A stretch of 50,634 bases of DNA from Bacillus rhizoplanae (GCF_917563915.1 NZ_CAKJTI010000027.1:1-50634), one strand, 5' to 3'; shown: positions 21,854-31,734, counted from the stretch's first letter. The notes: generated by a model from the sequence alone, not told the origin. Made by a program: numbers and translations.

Positions 21854-21884
21854 GGAATATTTTCTTATACTTATATCCATAATA
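21854..21884 (+). promoter_or_regulatory. forespore (sigma-F/sigma-G type) promoter of fin
   Basis: GGAATA (21854-21859), 18 bp, then CATAATA (21878-21884) matches the sigma-G pattern TGMATA-N17/18-CATAMTA with one mismatch. Fin is known to be made in the forespore under sigma-F and sigma-G in B. subtilis. Confidence 0.65.
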
Positions 21885-21912
21885 GTAATAATTGTACGGC
21901 TAGGAGGAATTT

Positions 21913-22137
21913 ATGGACGGACATTATCACTGCAGACATTGTGGATGTAAGATAGGTAGTATTACGGCGGAAAAGGTATATGGCTTTGTATTGGGTCAAC
22001 TAACAGAGCAAGAGCGATTAGAAATGATTCATTTTGATGAAAACGGAAATATATATATAAAAACAATTTGTGAATCGTGTCAAAAAACGCTCGCATCCTA
22101 TCCTGAGTACTATGAATATGAATTGTTCTTACAATAA
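21913..22137 (+). CDS. fin: Fin (YabK), anti-sigma-F factor
   Basis: The 74-residue protein matches Fin, which blocks sigma-F in the forespore and helps the switch to sigma-G. It has two CxxC zinc pairs, CRHC (about residues 7-10) and CESC (about 54-57), around a short helical middle. ATG 21913 is behind AGGAGG. It is similar in logic to csfB at the other end of the window: both are small zinc-finger sigma inhibitors. Its TAA stop codon is formed by the first bases of a repeat copy. Confidence 0.93.
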   Translation: MDGHYHCRHCGCKIGSITAEKVYGFVLGQLTEQERLEMIHFDENGNIYIKTICESCQKTLASYPEYYEYELFLQ

Positions 22138-22293
22138 AGTGAAACTTCCATCAGTGGGGGAGTTCTTCATCCCCCCTGCTGATGGAAAGCCCGCCCAATC
22201 GGGCGCATGCCAGCAGTTAACACCCACCTGTCTTCTTCGCTTCTTTCTGAATCTTGAGGTGGGGGATCTTACTGCCTGTTAATGCGGGATAAA
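22134..22293 (-). repeat. structured repeat, minus orientation
   Basis: The copy runs from ATAAAGTGAAACTTCCATC, overlapping the fin stop, to GCGGGATAAAA. In plus-strand order it has the CATCAGTGGGGGA ... CCCCCCTGCTGATGG hairpin, the GCCCGCCCAATCGGGC hairpin, the AACACCCACCTG ... TGAGGTGGGGG stem and the GGGATAAAA end. This is the reverse complement of the modules at 17,090-17,266. Confidence 0.82.
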
Positions 22294-22294
22294 A

Positions 22295-22346
22295 ATGAAA
22301 TTTCTATCAGAGTATGTTTTCCCACTGATAGTTAGTTGAACGATTA
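22295..22346 (-). repeat. fragment of the structured repeat
   Basis: TGAAATTTCTATCAGAGTATG and CCCACTGATAGTTAGTTGAACG repeat only the outer hairpin and GTTGAAC part of the element. It directly follows the copy at 22,134. The remaining part of the fin-mfd gap holds a terminator (22,428) and the mfd leader. Confidence 0.6.
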
Positions 22347-22427
22347 TAGGTAAACTTCTATCCTCCTTTTTTCTAAATATGGAGATGGAAGGCTTATTGC
22401 TTATAGAGGATGGGATGCAATGTTTTC

Positions 22428-22453
22428 GCTTTGGCTTGTCCAAAGCATTTTTC
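22428..22453 (+). terminator. terminator upstream of mfd
   Basis: The 7-bp stem GCTTTGG / CCAAAGC with loop CTTGT is followed by A and a T-rich tail. It would end transcripts coming from pth-fin through the repeats before mfd. Confidence 0.75.
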
Positions 22454-22524
22454 TGTTTTCTTTTTGCGAAATATTTGCATAAAATATAGTAGCTTGCTCT
22501 TTATGTTGAGAGGAGTTTTGAAAA

Positions 22525-25500
22525 ATGATAGGTTTACTAGAGCAGTTTTACGAAAATAAAGAAATAGGATCGATTATAGATGGATTACAAGAAGGATTAA
22601 AAGAACAGCTGATCTCGGGTATGGCAACGTCTTCCCGTTCATTGTTAATGGCTAGTTTATATAAAAAAACACAGCAGTCACAGCTTGTCATAACACATAA
22701 TTTATACCAAGCGCAAAAAGTATATGAAGATTTAGTTTCATTAATTGGAGAGCAGAATGTTTGGTTATATCCTGTAAATGAATCGATTGCATCAGAAATT
22801 GGTGTTGCAAGTCCAGAACTGAAGGCGCAGCGCATTGAAGTATTGAACCGCTTAGCAGCTGGGGAAAAGGGGATTATTGTGGCCCCTGTTGCAGGTTTGC
22901 GTCGTTTTCTACCAACAAAAGAGATGTGGAAGAAACAGCAAATTGAATTAAATATGGGGCAAGAAATTGATCTTGATGAATTGCTTCGTGTGTTAACGAC
23001 CATGGGATATGAACGTAAATCTATGGTAGAGGCACCTGGAGAATTTAGTGTTCGCGGTGGGATATTAGATATCTATCCATTAACGGAAGAACTGCCAATT
23101 CGTATTGAGTTTTTTGATACAGAAGTAGATTCTATTCGTTCCTTTACTGTAGAAGAGCAGCGTTCGCAAGAGAAGATAGAGAGCGTATCATTTGGCCCTG
23201 CTACGGAATTTGTATTTTCTAAAGAAGAACTCGCACTTGGTGTGCAGAAGTTAGAATCAAGCTTAGCTAATACATTAAAAAAAGTATCCGATGAGAAATT
23301 AAAAACGACGATATTAGAAACAGTAACATATGAGCTAGAATTACTGAAAAATGGACAGACTATCGAGCAGATGTTTAAATATTTATCTTTATTTTATAAT
23401 GAACCTGCTAGTCTAATAGAATATTTACCGGAAAATGGTGTTGTTATTCTAGATGAGGTTTCTCGAATTCAAGAAACAGCAGATCATTTAGAAACAGAAG
23501 AAGCAGAATGGTATATATCGCTTCTTGGGGAAGGTGCAATTGTTCAAGATTTATCTTTTTCTCATAATTTTGCACAATTTTTGCACCATAAAAAACGAAG
23601 TTTCTTATACTTAAATTTGTTTTTACGTCATATTCCGCATACGCATCCGCAAAATATTGTGAATTTAACATGTAAAACAATGCAAGACTTTCATGGTCAA
23701 ATGAATTTATTAAAAACAGAAATTGATAGATGGACGAAAAGTCGTTTTACAACGGTCGTACTAGGCGCAAATGAAGAGCGGACGAAGAAATTGCAACATA
23801 TTTTAAATGATTATGATATTGAAGCAGATATTATTGAGGGAACGGATGTATTGCTTCCGGGACGTGTTCAGATTGCTGTGGGTGACCTACATGCAGGTTT
23901 TGAAATGCCGATGCAAAAGCTTGCGATTATTACTGAAAAAGAATTATTTAATAAAAAGGTAAAAAAATCACAGCGTAAGCAAAAACTTTCAAATGCAGAG
24001 AGAATTAAAAGCTACTCTGAATTAAAAGTTGGTGATTATGTTGTTCATGTAAATCACGGTATTGGTAAATTTTTAGGAATTGAAACGCTAGAAATTAATG
24101 GTGTCCATAAAGATTATTTGCATATCAAATATCAAGGAAACGATAAATTATACGTCCCAATTGAGCAAATTGACCAAGTGCAGAAGTATGTAGGATCTGA
24201 AGGGAAAGATCCGAAAATCTACAAACTAGGCGGAAATGATTGGAAGAAAGTTAAGACAAAGGTAGAAAAATCTGTTCAAGATATTGCAGATGACTTAATT
24301 AAATTATATGCAGAGCGTGAGGCATCAAAAGGATATTCCTTTACTCCGGATACTTCTGAACAACAGGAATTTGAATCGTCTTTCCCTTATCAAGAAACAG
24401 AAGATCAGCTACGCTCAATTACAGAGATTAAAAAGGATATGGAGCGCGGTCGTCCGATGGATCGCCTACTTTGTGGTGACGTTGGATACGGAAAAACAGA
24501 AGTGGCAATTCGTGCTGCTTTTAAAGCAATTATGGATGAAAAACAAGTTGCGATTTTAGTACCAACGACAATTTTAGCGCAGCAACATTATGAAACAATT
24601 CGAGAGCGTTTTCAAGATTATCCAATTAATATTGGGCTATTAAGTCGCTTCCGTACGAGAAAACAGCAAAATGAAACGATTAAAGGATTAAAAGATGGTA
24701 CCGTTGATATTGTTATCGGCACACATCGCCTTTTATCAAAAGATGTCATATATAAAGACTTAGGACTACTTATTATTGATGAAGAACAACGGTTTGGTGT
24801 GACACATAAAGAAAAAATTAAGCAACTAAAAGCCAATATCGATGTACTAACATTAACAGCAACGCCAATTCCACGTACACTTCATATGTCTATGTTAGGT
24901 GTTCGCGATTTATCTGTTATTGAAACACCGCCAGAAAATCGTTTCCCAGTGCAAACGTACGTTGTGGAATATAATCCGGCGTTAATGCGTGAGGCAATTG
25001 AACGTGAGCTTGCACGAGGTGGCCAAATATACTTTTTATATAATCGTGTTGAAGATATTGAGCGAAAAGCAGATGAAATTTCGATGCTTGTTCCTGATGC
25101 GCGGGTAACCTTTGCACATGGAAAGATGAATGAAGGTGAATTAGAATCTGTTATGCTTTCCTTCTTAGAGGGACAACATGATGTACTTGTAAGTACAACG
25201 ATTATTGAAACAGGTGTTGATATTCCGAATGTAAATACATTAATCGTATTTGATGCAGATCGTATGGGATTATCGCAGTTGTATCAATTGCGTGGTCGAG
25301 TAGGACGCTCAAATCGCGTTGCCTATGCATATTTCACTTATAAACGCGATAAAGTGCTATCTGAAGTTGCAGAAAAACGTTTGCAAGCCATTAAGGAATT
25401 TACAGAGTTAGGGTCTGGATTTAAAATTGCAATGCGTGATTTATCCATTCGCGGGGCTGGTAATCTATTAGGTGCAGAGCAGCATGGCTTTATTGATTCT

Positions 25501-26055
25501 GTTGGTTTTGATTTATATTCACAAATGTTAAAAGATGCAATCGAGCAGCGTAGAGGTACGAACATGGAAGAGCAAGCGCTTGATATTGAAATTGACCTTG
25601 AAGTAGATGCATACTTACCAGATGCGTATATTTCCGATAGCAAACAAAAAATTATGATGTATAAGCAATTTAGGGGCGTTTCTACTATTGAGGATATTGA
25701 GGAATTACAAGAAGAGATGATTGATCGCTTCGGTGATTATCCGCAAGAAGTCGGATACTTACTGCAAATTGCAAATATTAAAGTGTTAGCAATGCAAGAG
25801 AAAATTGAATTAATTAAACAAACGAAACAAGAAGTTACGATGTTATTTTCTGAAAAGGCTAGTCAAAATATTGATGGCGGAAAATTATTTATGCTTGGCG
25901 GCAGTTTTGGACGTATGATTGGTCTTGGTATGGAAGGTTCTCGTTTGAAAATTGTGATGAACGTTCGTGAAATAGAAACATCGAAGTGGCTCACAATTGC
26001 CGAAAATTTACTAAAAGGCTTAAAAGATGTGAAAAAAGAAGAGATAAATGCCTAA
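22525..26055 (+). CDS. mfd: transcription-repair coupling factor Mfd
   Basis: The 1176-residue Mfd displaces RNA polymerase stalled at DNA lesions and recruits UvrA. Domains in order: UvrB-like N-terminal region (about 1-350, including [14 protein letters not shown]), the CarD-like RNAP-interaction domain (about 490-560, [17 protein letters not shown]), the RecG-like translocase with Walker A GDVGYGKT starting at residue 651 and DEEQ at 752, the RGRVGRS motif, and the C-terminal TRCF domain. Length is standard. ATG 22525 follows GAGAGGAG. It stands between a terminator and spoVT. Confidence 0.97.
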   Translation: MIGLLEQFYENKEIGSIIDGLQEGLKEQLISGMATSSRSLLMASLYKKTQQSQLVITHNLYQAQKVYEDLVSLIGEQNVWLYPVNESIASEIGVASPELKAQRIEVLNRLAAGEKGIIVAPVAGLRRFLPTKEMWKKQQIELNMGQEIDLDELLRVLTTMGYERKSMVEAPGEFSVRGGILDIYPLTEELPIRIEFFDTEVDSIRSFTVEEQRSQEKIESVSFGPATEFVFSKEELALGVQKLESSLANTLKKVSDEKLKTTILETVTYELELLKNGQTIEQMFKYLSLFYNEPASLIEYLPENGVVILDEVSRIQETADHLETEEAEWYISLLGEGAIVQDLSFSHNFAQFLHHKKRSFLYLNLFLRHIPHTHPQNIVNLTCKTMQDFHGQMNLLKTEIDRWTKSRFTTVVLGANEERTKKLQHILNDYDIEADIIEGTDVLLPGRVQIAVGDLHAGFEMPMQKLAIITEKELFNKKVKKSQRKQKLSNAERIKSYSELKVGDYVVHVNHGIGKFLGIETLEINGVHKDYLHIKYQGNDKLYVPIEQIDQVQKYVGSEGKDPKIYKLGGNDWKKVKTKVEKSVQDIADDLIKLYAEREASKGYSFTPDTSEQQEFESSFPYQETEDQLRSITEIKKDMERGRPMDRLLCGDVGYGKTEVAIRAAFKAIMDEKQVAILVPTTILAQQHYETIRERFQDYPINIGLLSRFRTRKQQNETIKGLKDGTVDIVIGTHRLLSKDVIYKDLGLLIIDEEQRFGVTHKEKIKQLKANIDVLTLTATPIPRTLHMSMLGVRDLSVIETPPENRFPVQTYVVEYNPALMREAIERELARGGQIYFLYNRVEDIERKADEISMLVPDARVTFAHGKMNEGELESVMLSFLEGQHDVLVSTTIIETGVDIPNVNTLIVFDADRMGLSQLYQLRGRVGRSNRVAYAYFTYKRDKVLSEVAEKRLQAIKEFTELGSGFKIAMRDLSIRGAGNLLGAEQHGFIDSVGFDLYSQMLKDAIEQRRGTNMEEQALDIEIDLEVDAYLPDAYISDSKQKIMMYKQFRGVSTIEDIEELQEEMIDRFGDYPQEVGYLLQIANIKVLAMQEKIELIKQTKQEVTMLFSEKASQNIDGGKLFMLGGSFGRMIGLGMEGSRLKIVMNVREIETSKWLTIAENLLKGLKDVKKEEINA

Positions 26056-26081
26056 ATTAGGGTAAAAAATACAATTCGGCG

Positions 26082-26111
26082 TGTATAGAAGAACTAATGT
26101 GTAAAATACTA
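26082..26111 (+). promoter_or_regulatory. sigma-G promoter of spoVT
   Basis: TGTATA (26082-26087), 17 bp, then AATACTA (26105-26111) matches the sigma-G consensus TGMATA-N17/18-CATACTA with one mismatch in each half. spoVT is sigma-G dependent in B. subtilis. Confidence 0.65.
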
Positions 26112-26190
26112 TGCTTAATAGTTGGTGATTTTTACATGAACAGGTAAAATCACGACTTTTATCATCAGTAGAAAGTGAGGCAGCATTAGA

Positions 26191-26727
26191 ATGAAAGCAA
26201 CTGGAATTGTACGTCGAATTGATGATTTAGGAAGGGTTGTTATCCCGAAAGAAATTCGCAGAACTCTCCGTATTCGGGAAGGCGACCCGTTAGAAATTTT
26301 TGTTGATCGCGATGGAGAAGTAATTTTAAAGAAATATTCTCCGATTAGCGAATTAAGTGATTTTGCTAAAGAATATGCAGATGCTTTATATGATAGTTTA
26401 GGACATAACGTGCTTGTTTGCGACCGTGATTCAATTATTGCTGTCGCTGGCGTGTCAAAAAAAGAATACTTAAATAAAAGTGTTGGAGATCTAATTGAGA
26501 AAGCAATGGAAGAACGCAAATCAGTCGTAATGACAGATGAAAGCGAAATTTCCATTATCGATGGAGTAACGGAAAAGGTACAATCTTATACAATTGGTCC
26601 AATTATCGCAAATGGTGACCCGATTGGAGCTGTTATCATTTTTTCAAAAGAAGCCATCATTAGTGAGGTAGAACACAAAGCTGTTGATACAGCAGCAAGC
26701 TTCTTAGCAAAACAGATGGAGCAATAA
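26191..26727 (+). CDS. spoVT: stage V sporulation regulator SpoVT
   Basis: The 178-residue SpoVT modulates sigma-G-dependent genes in the forespore. The N-terminal AbrB-like DNA-binding domain (residues 1-50, GIVRRIDDLGRVVIPKEIRR) is joined to a C-terminal GAF-like domain (about 56-178). It is a paralogue of the AbrB encoded at 6974-7258. ATG 26191 follows AAGTGAGG. Its TAA stop codon is the first part of a repeat-like element. Confidence 0.97.
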   Translation: MKATGIVRRIDDLGRVVIPKEIRRTLRIREGDPLEIFVDRDGEVILKKYSPISELSDFAKEYADALYDSLGHNVLVCDRDSIIAVAGVSKKEYLNKSVGDLIEKAMEERKSVVMTDESEISIIDGVTEKVQSYTIGPIIANGDPIGAVIIFSKEAIISEVEHKAVDTAASFLAKQMEQ

Positions 26728-26827
26728 AGTGACGTTCTTCTTACTCATGGTTAGCCCGCAAATTGGGCTCATGCAGGCGGTCGTGCTTTGCGATACACCT
26801 TAACATACCGCCTGTTGAAATGAAATT
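26724..26827 (+). repeat. divergent member of the repeat family after spoVT
   Basis: It begins ATAAAGTGA on the spoVT stop codon. It holds the small hairpin AGCCCGC-AAATT-GGGCT and then a longer arm pair CAGGCGGT (26774-26781) / ACCGCCTG (26807-26814), ending in GTTGAAATGAAA. The left end matches the other copies; the inner module is of the CAGGCGGT type. Confidence 0.6.
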
Positions 26828-26839
26828 ATATATTTGTGT

Positions 26840-26866
26840 AAAGGTAGCATTTTGCTACCTTTTTTA
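26840..26866 (+). terminator. terminator between spoVT and yabM
   Basis: The 9-bp stem AAGGTAGCA / TGCTACCTT with a 3-nt loop runs into a run of Ts. Confidence 0.9.
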
Positions 26867-26947
26867 TGTGATAGTATTCAAAGTCGAAGGCCGCTTTTTT
26901 CTTTGTGATATAATACGTAGGATGAGTATAGAAAAAAGGGAGATTGT

Positions 26948-28555
26948 ATGGTCATGGAGACGAAGAAGTACCACGCTTTTTGGCGCGGAGCGATTATATT
27001 AACAATTGCGAGCTTTGTTACAAAAGTATTAAGCGCTTTTTACCGTATTCCATATCAAAATATAGCTGGTGATATTGGCTTTTACATTTATCAGCAAATT
27101 TACCCGTTTTACGGGTTTTGTTTAATTTTAGCGACATATGGTTTCCCGATCATTATTTCAAAAATGATTGCAGAGCGTTTAGAACGAGGAGAACGAAAAG
27201 AAGCAGAGTCCATTATATGTATTTCTTTTTGGTTTTTATTAGTTATCGGAAGCATTGGGTTTATTGTATTGTTTTTTGGGGCACATACAATTGCATCTTT
27301 AATGGGAGATGCTCATTTGGACAAGTTAATTCGTACGATTGCATTTTCTTTTTTATTAATGCCATTTCTTTCTGTAGCACGTGGTTATTTTCAAGGATTT
27401 GGAAATATGGTGCCGACAGCTGTATCGCAAGTAATAGAACAAACGATTCGTGTATCCATTATTGTATTTCTATCATTATTCCTTATAACAAAAGGATTCG
27501 ATTTATATACGGTGGGAGCAGGCGCTATGTTTGGTTCTGTAGCAGGTGGCTTGATCGGTGTAATTGTATTATTTTTTTATTTGCGAAATGATTTTCGTGC
27601 TATTTTTTTGCGAAGTTTTAAGGTGATTCGCAATAAAAAGGTCATTATTCGTACATTGTTTTGGCAAGGAATTGCTATTTGTATTAGTAATTTAGTTTTA
27701 ATTTTTATGCAAATGGCGGATTCTATTTCATTTTATAGTTTACTTGTTCAGAACGGAGAGCCGGTAGAAATAGCAAAAATGTTAAAAGGTATATACGATC
27801 GCGGTATTCCTCTTATGCAGCTCGGGACAGTCGTGACAACGTCGTTTTCCCTTTCTTTAATTCCGATGATTACAGCTGCAAAAGAGAGAGGAGATTATGT
27901 ATTTATTCGCGAAAAAGTACAGCTAGCAATGAAAATTACATTTGTGATTGGACTTGCTGCATCGTTAGGACTTGCGAGTATCATTCGTCCGGCAAATATT
28001 ATGCTATTTGAGAATAGCGCTGGTTCCGATGTGCTAGGGGTTTTATCTATCTCTATCTTGTTTAGTTCGCTCGCAATTACAACAGCATCTATTTTGCAAG
28101 GATTGGGACAAACGGTAAAGCCAGCTTTATTTGTTGTAATTGGTGCATGTGTGAAATTATTACTCAATTGTATACTCATGCCGCATTTTGGTGTAATCGG
28201 TGCAGCGATTGCAACTGTGGTTGCATTGATGTGCATTGCATTACTGAATAGCATATTGCTGATTCGAGTTGTTAACGAGTCGCTTATGCAAAGAAAGTCC
28301 ATTGTAGGTGTGACAATTGGAGCTTTAAGTATGGTGTTAGTGCTTGCTGGATTTATGTATATGTTTGATTGGCTGGGGTTACAAGCCACCGATGAACATA
28401 GAGGTATCGCAATGATTCAAGCGCTGCTCGGTATCGGTGTCGGTGGCCTACTATATGTATTTCTTATTTTAAAGTTTCGTGTATTTACAGCGCAGGAACT
28501 TGGATCAGTTATGAAACATGAAAAAGTACAAACTTCGTTGAAGAAGAGTGGATAG
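26948..28555 (+). CDS. yabM: MOP-superfamily polysaccharide flippase YabM (SpoVB/MurJ-like)
   Basis: The 535-residue integral membrane protein has about 14 hydrophobic segments spread over its whole length, typical of the MATE/MOP lipid-linked polysaccharide flippases. It opens with FWRGAIILTIASFVTKVLSAFYRIPYQN, split by a charged loop, the SpoVB/MurJ-family signature. B. subtilis YabM (Amj/MurJ-type neighbourhood) sits in the same place; whether this copy flips lipid II or another carrier cannot be read from sequence. ATG 26948 has AAGGGAG five bases upstream; ATG 26954 is a possible alternative. yabN begins within 12 bases. Confidence 0.88.
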   Translation: MVMETKKYHAFWRGAIILTIASFVTKVLSAFYRIPYQNIAGDIGFYIYQQIYPFYGFCLILATYGFPIIISKMIAERLERGERKEAESIICISFWFLLVIGSIGFIVLFFGAHTIASLMGDAHLDKLIRTIAFSFLLMPFLSVARGYFQGFGNMVPTAVSQVIEQTIRVSIIVFLSLFLITKGFDLYTVGAGAMFGSVAGGLIGVIVLFFYLRNDFRAIFLRSFKVIRNKKVIIRTLFWQGIAICISNLVLIFMQMADSISFYSLLVQNGEPVEIAKMLKGIYDRGIPLMQLGTVVTTSFSLSLIPMITAAKERGDYVFIREKVQLAMKITFVIGLAASLGLASIIRPANIMLFENSAGSDVLGVLSISILFSSLAITTASILQGLGQTVKPALFVVIGACVKLLLNCILMPHFGVIGAAIATVVALMCIALLNSILLIRVVNESLMQRKSIVGVTIGALSMVLVLAGFMYMFDWLGLQATDEHRGIAMIQALLGIGVGGLLYVFLILKFRVFTAQELGSVMKHEKVQTSLKKSG

Positions 28556-28566
28556 AGGTGGATATT

Positions 28567-30030
28567 ATGAAACGAACAATTACGATTTTAGGATTAGGGG
28601 CTGGTGAATTAGATCAGCTTACAATGGGCGTATATCGCAAAGTAAAAGAAGCGGCACATATGTATGTTCGAACAAAAGAGCATCCAGTTATAATGGAACT
28701 GGAGAAAGAAGGTGTATTATACACATCTTTTGATGCTGTATATGAAGCGTATGATACATTTGATGAAGTGTATGAAACAATTTCTAACACATTGATTGAA
28801 AAAGCTAAGGACACTGATATTTTATATGCAGTTCCAGGGCATCCGCTTGTGGCAGAGCGTACTGTACAACTTTTGCTGCAAAAAGGAGAAAAAGAGAATA
28901 TTGATGTGCGTATCGAAGGTGGACAAAGCTTTTTAGATCCAATGTTTGCAAGTTTGAAAATCGACCCGATTGAAGGATTTCAGTTGATTGATGCAACGTC
29001 GTTCGAGCGAGGACAATTAGAACTTCGTCAGCACTTGATTTTCTGCCAAGTGTACGATGCATTTATAGCATCTGAAGTCAAACTAACGTTAATGGAAATG
29101 CTTCCAGATGATTATGAAGTATATATTGTAACCGCAGCTGGAACATCATTTGAACAAGTGAAAAAAGTGCCGCTTTATTTATTAGATCATGAGGCAGAAC
29201 TTAACAATTTAACGAGTGTGTACGTGCCGCCTGTGTTAAATCGCCAATCGCTATACCAACAATTTGATGTATTGCGAAATATTATTGCAGAGTTGCGTGG
29301 ACCAAATGGATGTCCGTGGGATAAAAAACAAACGCATCAATCGTTAAAGAAATATTTAATTGAAGAAGCATATGAAGTGTTAGAGGCTATTGATGAGGAA
29401 GATGATGATCATCTTGTTGAAGAGCTTGGTGATGTTCTCTTACAAGTTATGCTTCATGCACAAATTGGCGAAGATGAAGGTTGGTTCTCGATTGATGATG
29501 TAATTCGTACGTTGTCTGAAAAAATGGTGCGTCGTCATCCTCATGTATTCGGAGATGTTAGTGTAGAGACTGCTGCTGATGTTGTTGTGAATTGGGAAGA
29601 AATTAAGAAACAGGAAAAAGGAAGTATAAAAGAGTCTATTTTATCAGGCATTCCTAAAAGTTTACCTCAGCTAATGCGCGCTTATGAAATTCAAAAAGAA
29701 GCCGCAAAGGTTGGTTTTGATTGGGATGATGTCGAGCCAATGATGGAAAAAGTAGGAGAAGAATGGGAAGAATTTCAACGTGAAGTGACAGCTATGGATG
29801 AAGAGAAGATGTTAGCGGAATTTGGTGACTTAGTATTTGCATTTGTAAATATTGCCCGCTACTATAAAATCAATCCAGAAGAAGCGCTTCATAAAACAAA
29901 TGAAAAATTTATGAGTCGTTTTTTATACATGGAAGCAAAGGTTGCTAGTATGGAGAAAGAAATGCAAGATCTTTCTTTAAAAGAGCTCGATGCACTATGG
30001 GAAGAGGCAAAACGAATAGAGAACGAATAA
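28567..30030 (+). CDS. yabN: YabN, tetrapyrrole-methylase-like / MazG NTP pyrophosphohydrolase fusion
   Basis: The 487-residue protein is a two-domain fusion. The N-terminal part (about 1-215) is tetrapyrrole methylase-like (ILGLGAGELDQL, AVPGHPLVAERT). The C-terminal part is MazG, with the metal motif EEAYEVLEAIDEED starting near residue 265 and EELGDVLLQ, then the second MazG half with EFGDLVFAFVNIAR. MazG domains clear non-canonical nucleoside triphosphates. ATG 28567 with GAGGTGG just upstream is chosen over GTG 28558. It is adjacent to rqcP, forming yabM-yabN-rqcP as in B. subtilis. Confidence 0.93.
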   Translation: MKRTITILGLGAGELDQLTMGVYRKVKEAAHMYVRTKEHPVIMELEKEGVLYTSFDAVYEAYDTFDEVYETISNTLIEKAKDTDILYAVPGHPLVAERTVQLLLQKGEKENIDVRIEGGQSFLDPMFASLKIDPIEGFQLIDATSFERGQLELRQHLIFCQVYDAFIASEVKLTLMEMLPDDYEVYIVTAAGTSFEQVKKVPLYLLDHEAELNNLTSVYVPPVLNRQSLYQQFDVLRNIIAELRGPNGCPWDKKQTHQSLKKYLIEEAYEVLEAIDEEDDDHLVEELGDVLLQVMLHAQIGEDEGWFSIDDVIRTLSEKMVRRHPHVFGDVSVETAADVVVNWEEIKKQEKGSIKESILSGIPKSLPQLMRAYEIQKEAAKVGFDWDDVEPMMEKVGEEWEEFQREVTAMDEEKMLAEFGDLVFAFVNIARYYKINPEEALHKTNEKFMSRFLYMEAKVASMEKEMQDLSLKELDALWEEAKRIENE

Positions 30031-30042
30031 GGGGGAGTCGTC

Positions 30043-30324
30043 ATGCGTTTAGATAAATTTCTAAAAGTATCTCGTCTTATCAAAAGAAGAACGTTAGCAA
30101 AAGAAGTTGCGGATCAAGGCCGCATTATGATTAATGGCCAGGCTGCAAAAGCCAGTTCAACTGTAAAGGTAGAAGACGAATTAACAATTCGTTTTGGCCA
30201 AAAAATTGTTACTGTGAAAATTAATGAACTAAAAGAAACGACCAAAAAAGAAGATGCTGCAAATTTATACACTGTTGTTCGTGAAGAGAAAGTTGAAGTA
30301 AAAGCAGAAGATAGCTTGTTCTAA
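30043..30324 (+). CDS. rqcP: RqcP (YabO), S4-domain ribosome quality control factor
   Basis: The 93-residue protein has an S4 RNA-binding domain ([20 protein letters not shown], then [14 protein letters not shown]) and an extended acidic tail. RqcP works with RqcH in adding C-terminal alanine tails to nascent chains on obstructed 50S subunits. The gene lies 12 bases after yabN. ATG 30043 follows AAGGGGGAG. Confidence 0.93.
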   Translation: MRLDKFLKVSRLIKRRTLAKEVADQGRIMINGQAAKASSTVKVEDELTIRFGQKIVTVKINELKETTKKEDAANLYTVVREEKVEVKAEDSLF

Positions 30325-30339
30325 ATAATTTTGTCTCCT

Positions 30340-30347
30340 CATACATT
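30340..30347 (+). promoter_or_regulatory. putative sigma-E -10 element for yabP-yabQ
   Basis: CATACATT is a perfect match to the sigma-E -10 consensus CATACAnT, 32 bp before the yabP start. No good -35 (kMATATT) is present at the expected spacing, so this is only a half-site. Confidence 0.4.
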
Positions 30348-30378
30348 GGTACTAGTATAAAGTTATGGGGGGATGGAC

Positions 30379-30687
30379 GTGAACAAAGGCTATTCAATGT
30401 CGTCTTCTAATCAACAAAATGTTACTGTAGAACATGATGTCGTAATGAGAGGAAGACGCATTCTCGATATTACAGGAGTCAAGCAAGTAGAAAGTTTTGA
30501 TAGCGAAGAATTTTTATTAGAAACAGTTATGGGATTTTTAACAATACGTGGTCAAAATCTGCAAATGAAAAACCTTGATGTTGAAAAAGGACTTGTATCC
30601 ATTAAAGGAAAAATATATGAGATGGCTTACATTGATGAGCATCAAGGGGAGAAAGCTAAAGGATTCTTTAGCAAGTTGTTTAAATGA
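30379..30687 (+). CDS. yabP: sporulation protein YabP
   Basis: The 102-residue protein matches YabP/YqfC, a mother-cell protein needed for normal spore formation in B. subtilis. The family core is HDVVMRGRRILDITGV and the FLLETVMGFLTIRG segment. I choose GTG 30379, six bases after GGGGGG; an ATG at 30373 is immediately adjacent to that ribosome site. It overlaps yabQ by 4 bases (ATGA). Confidence 0.9.
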   Translation: MNKGYSMSSSNQQNVTVEHDVVMRGRRILDITGVKQVESFDSEEFLLETVMGFLTIRGQNLQMKNLDVEKGLVSIKGKIYEMAYIDEHQGEKAKGFFSKLFK

Positions 30688-31337
30688 GCCTAACTATTCA
30701 ATTATATACAATGCTTTCGATGATTGGAATGGGCGCTTCGCTTGGAGCAGCTTTAGATACGTATCATCGTTTTTTGAAGCGCGGAGAGCGAAAGCGTTGG
30801 CTTGTATTTATTTATGATATTTTATTTTGGATTGTCCAAGCTCTTTTTGTATTCTATGTGCTATTGCTTGTAAATGAAGCAGAGTTACGTATGTACGTAT
30901 TTTTAGCATTGCTTTGTGGGTTTGCTGCATATCAAAGTTTGTTAAAGTCATTGTACATGAAAGTGTTAAATTTTCTGATTCACATTTTTGTTCAAACATT
31001 TTATTTTTGTGTTCGTGTTTTCCAATTATTTATTGTTAAGCCAATTACAATTTTGATTCATTTAATTATAGCGCTTGCTTTATTTTTATTCCGTCTTTTG
31101 GTTGGATTTGGAATGGGGTTGTGGCGATTTATTATAGCAATATTACGTTTAATATGGAAAAGTATTCTTATTCCTGTTCGATTTGTTTTTTTTGTTATAT
31201 GGAAACTTCTCCCTAACCGTGTTAAAATTTTTATAAAGAGACAAGCAGGACTTTTAAAATATGTCAAGAAAATGAAGAAGCATATATTCCTAATTTGGGA
31301 ACATATAAAAAAGAAGTTAGGGGGACCTCGGAAATGA
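30684..31337 (+). CDS. yabQ: spore cortex biosynthesis protein YabQ
   Basis: The 217-residue membrane protein is YabQ, required for cortex formation in B. subtilis. It has four or five hydrophobic segments (about residues 2-25, 42-62, 69-88 and a long hydrophobic stretch 93-175) and a basic C-terminus. It overlaps yabP upstream and divIC downstream by 4 bases each, so a sporulation pair feeds directly into an essential division gene. Confidence 0.92.
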   Translation: MSLTIQLYTMLSMIGMGASLGAALDTYHRFLKRGERKRWLVFIYDILFWIVQALFVFYVLLLVNEAELRMYVFLALLCGFAAYQSLLKSLYMKVLNFLIHIFVQTFYFCVRVFQLFIVKPITILIHLIIALALFLFRLLVGFGMGLWRFIIAILRLIWKSILIPVRFVFFVIWKLLPNRVKIFIKRQAGLLKYVKKMKKHIFLIWEHIKKKLGGPRK

Positions 31338-31693
31338 GGGAACTAAGGCAAAGATATGTATCGGGACAGAATCCAATTTCCGCCAAAGAACATATAATAC
31401 AATCGAACGAAAGTAAGAAGCGCTTGTATCGTCGATTAGCTTTATTTTTTGTGTTTGCTTTTGTAATTATTGTAAGTGTCAGTGTGACGTTTTATAAACA
31501 AAATAGTGCGATTAATGCTAAAGAAGCAAAAGTAAAAGAGCTAAAAAAAGAAATGGATACGTTAACGACGAAAGAGAAGAAGCTGAAAGATGAAGTCCAA
31601 AAGTTACATGACGAGGACTACGTTTTAGAGATTGCTAGAAGAGATTATTACTTCTCAAAGCCTGAAGAGATAATTTTTCCTATTTCTAAGTAG
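31334..31693 (+). CDS. divIC: cell-division protein DivIC (FtsB family)
   Basis: The 119-residue bitopic protein joins FtsL and DivIB at the septum. A cytoplasmic basic N-terminus precedes one membrane segment (about residues 34-54), an extracytoplasmic coiled coil rich in K/E heptads (about 57-95), and a tyrosine/phenylalanine-rich C-terminus. I choose ATG 31334 (AGGGGG ten bases upstream, ATGA overlap with the yabQ stop). An upstream ATG at 31295 would add 13 residues without a ribosome site. Confidence 0.93.
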   Translation: MRELRQRYVSGQNPISAKEHIIQSNESKKRLYRRLALFFVFAFVIIVSVSVTFYKQNSAINAKEAKVKELKKEMDTLTTKEKKLKDEVQKLHDEDYVLEIARRDYYFSKPEEIIFPISK

Positions 31694-31704
31694 TGGGTGT
31701 TGTA

Positions 31705-31734
31705 TTGACACTATATTTTAAGATTATATATAAT
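31705..31734 (+). promoter_or_regulatory. sigma-A promoter of yabR
   Basis: TTGACA (31705-31710) and TATAAT (31729-31734), both perfect, are separated by 18 bp. They lie in the short gap after divIC, 47 bp before the yabR start. Confidence 0.85.

Noticed and set aside
22070-22282. Small reading frame across the fin stop and the repeat
   Set aside because: It is fin in another frame continued through repeat sequence. A similar frame at 26,763-27,002 also consists mostly of repeat and leader.
22548-23003. 151-codon reading frame on the minus strand inside mfd
   Set aside because: It is fully antisense to the UvrB-like domain of Mfd, has no ribosome site, and its composition mirrors the sense codons. 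The same applies to the 146-codon frame opposite spoVT (26,115-26,555) and the 169-codon frame opposite the tilS-hpt junction (36,728-37,237).
26763-26827. An ordinary intrinsic terminator after spoVT
   Set aside because: The CAGGCGGT / ACCGCCTG arms are 25 bases apart and lack a T run. The real terminator is at 26,840-26,866.
27118-27591. 157-codon plus-strand frame within yabM
   Set aside because: It is an alternative frame of a membrane-protein gene, rich in Phe, Cys and Tyr from shifted codons, with no ribosome site.
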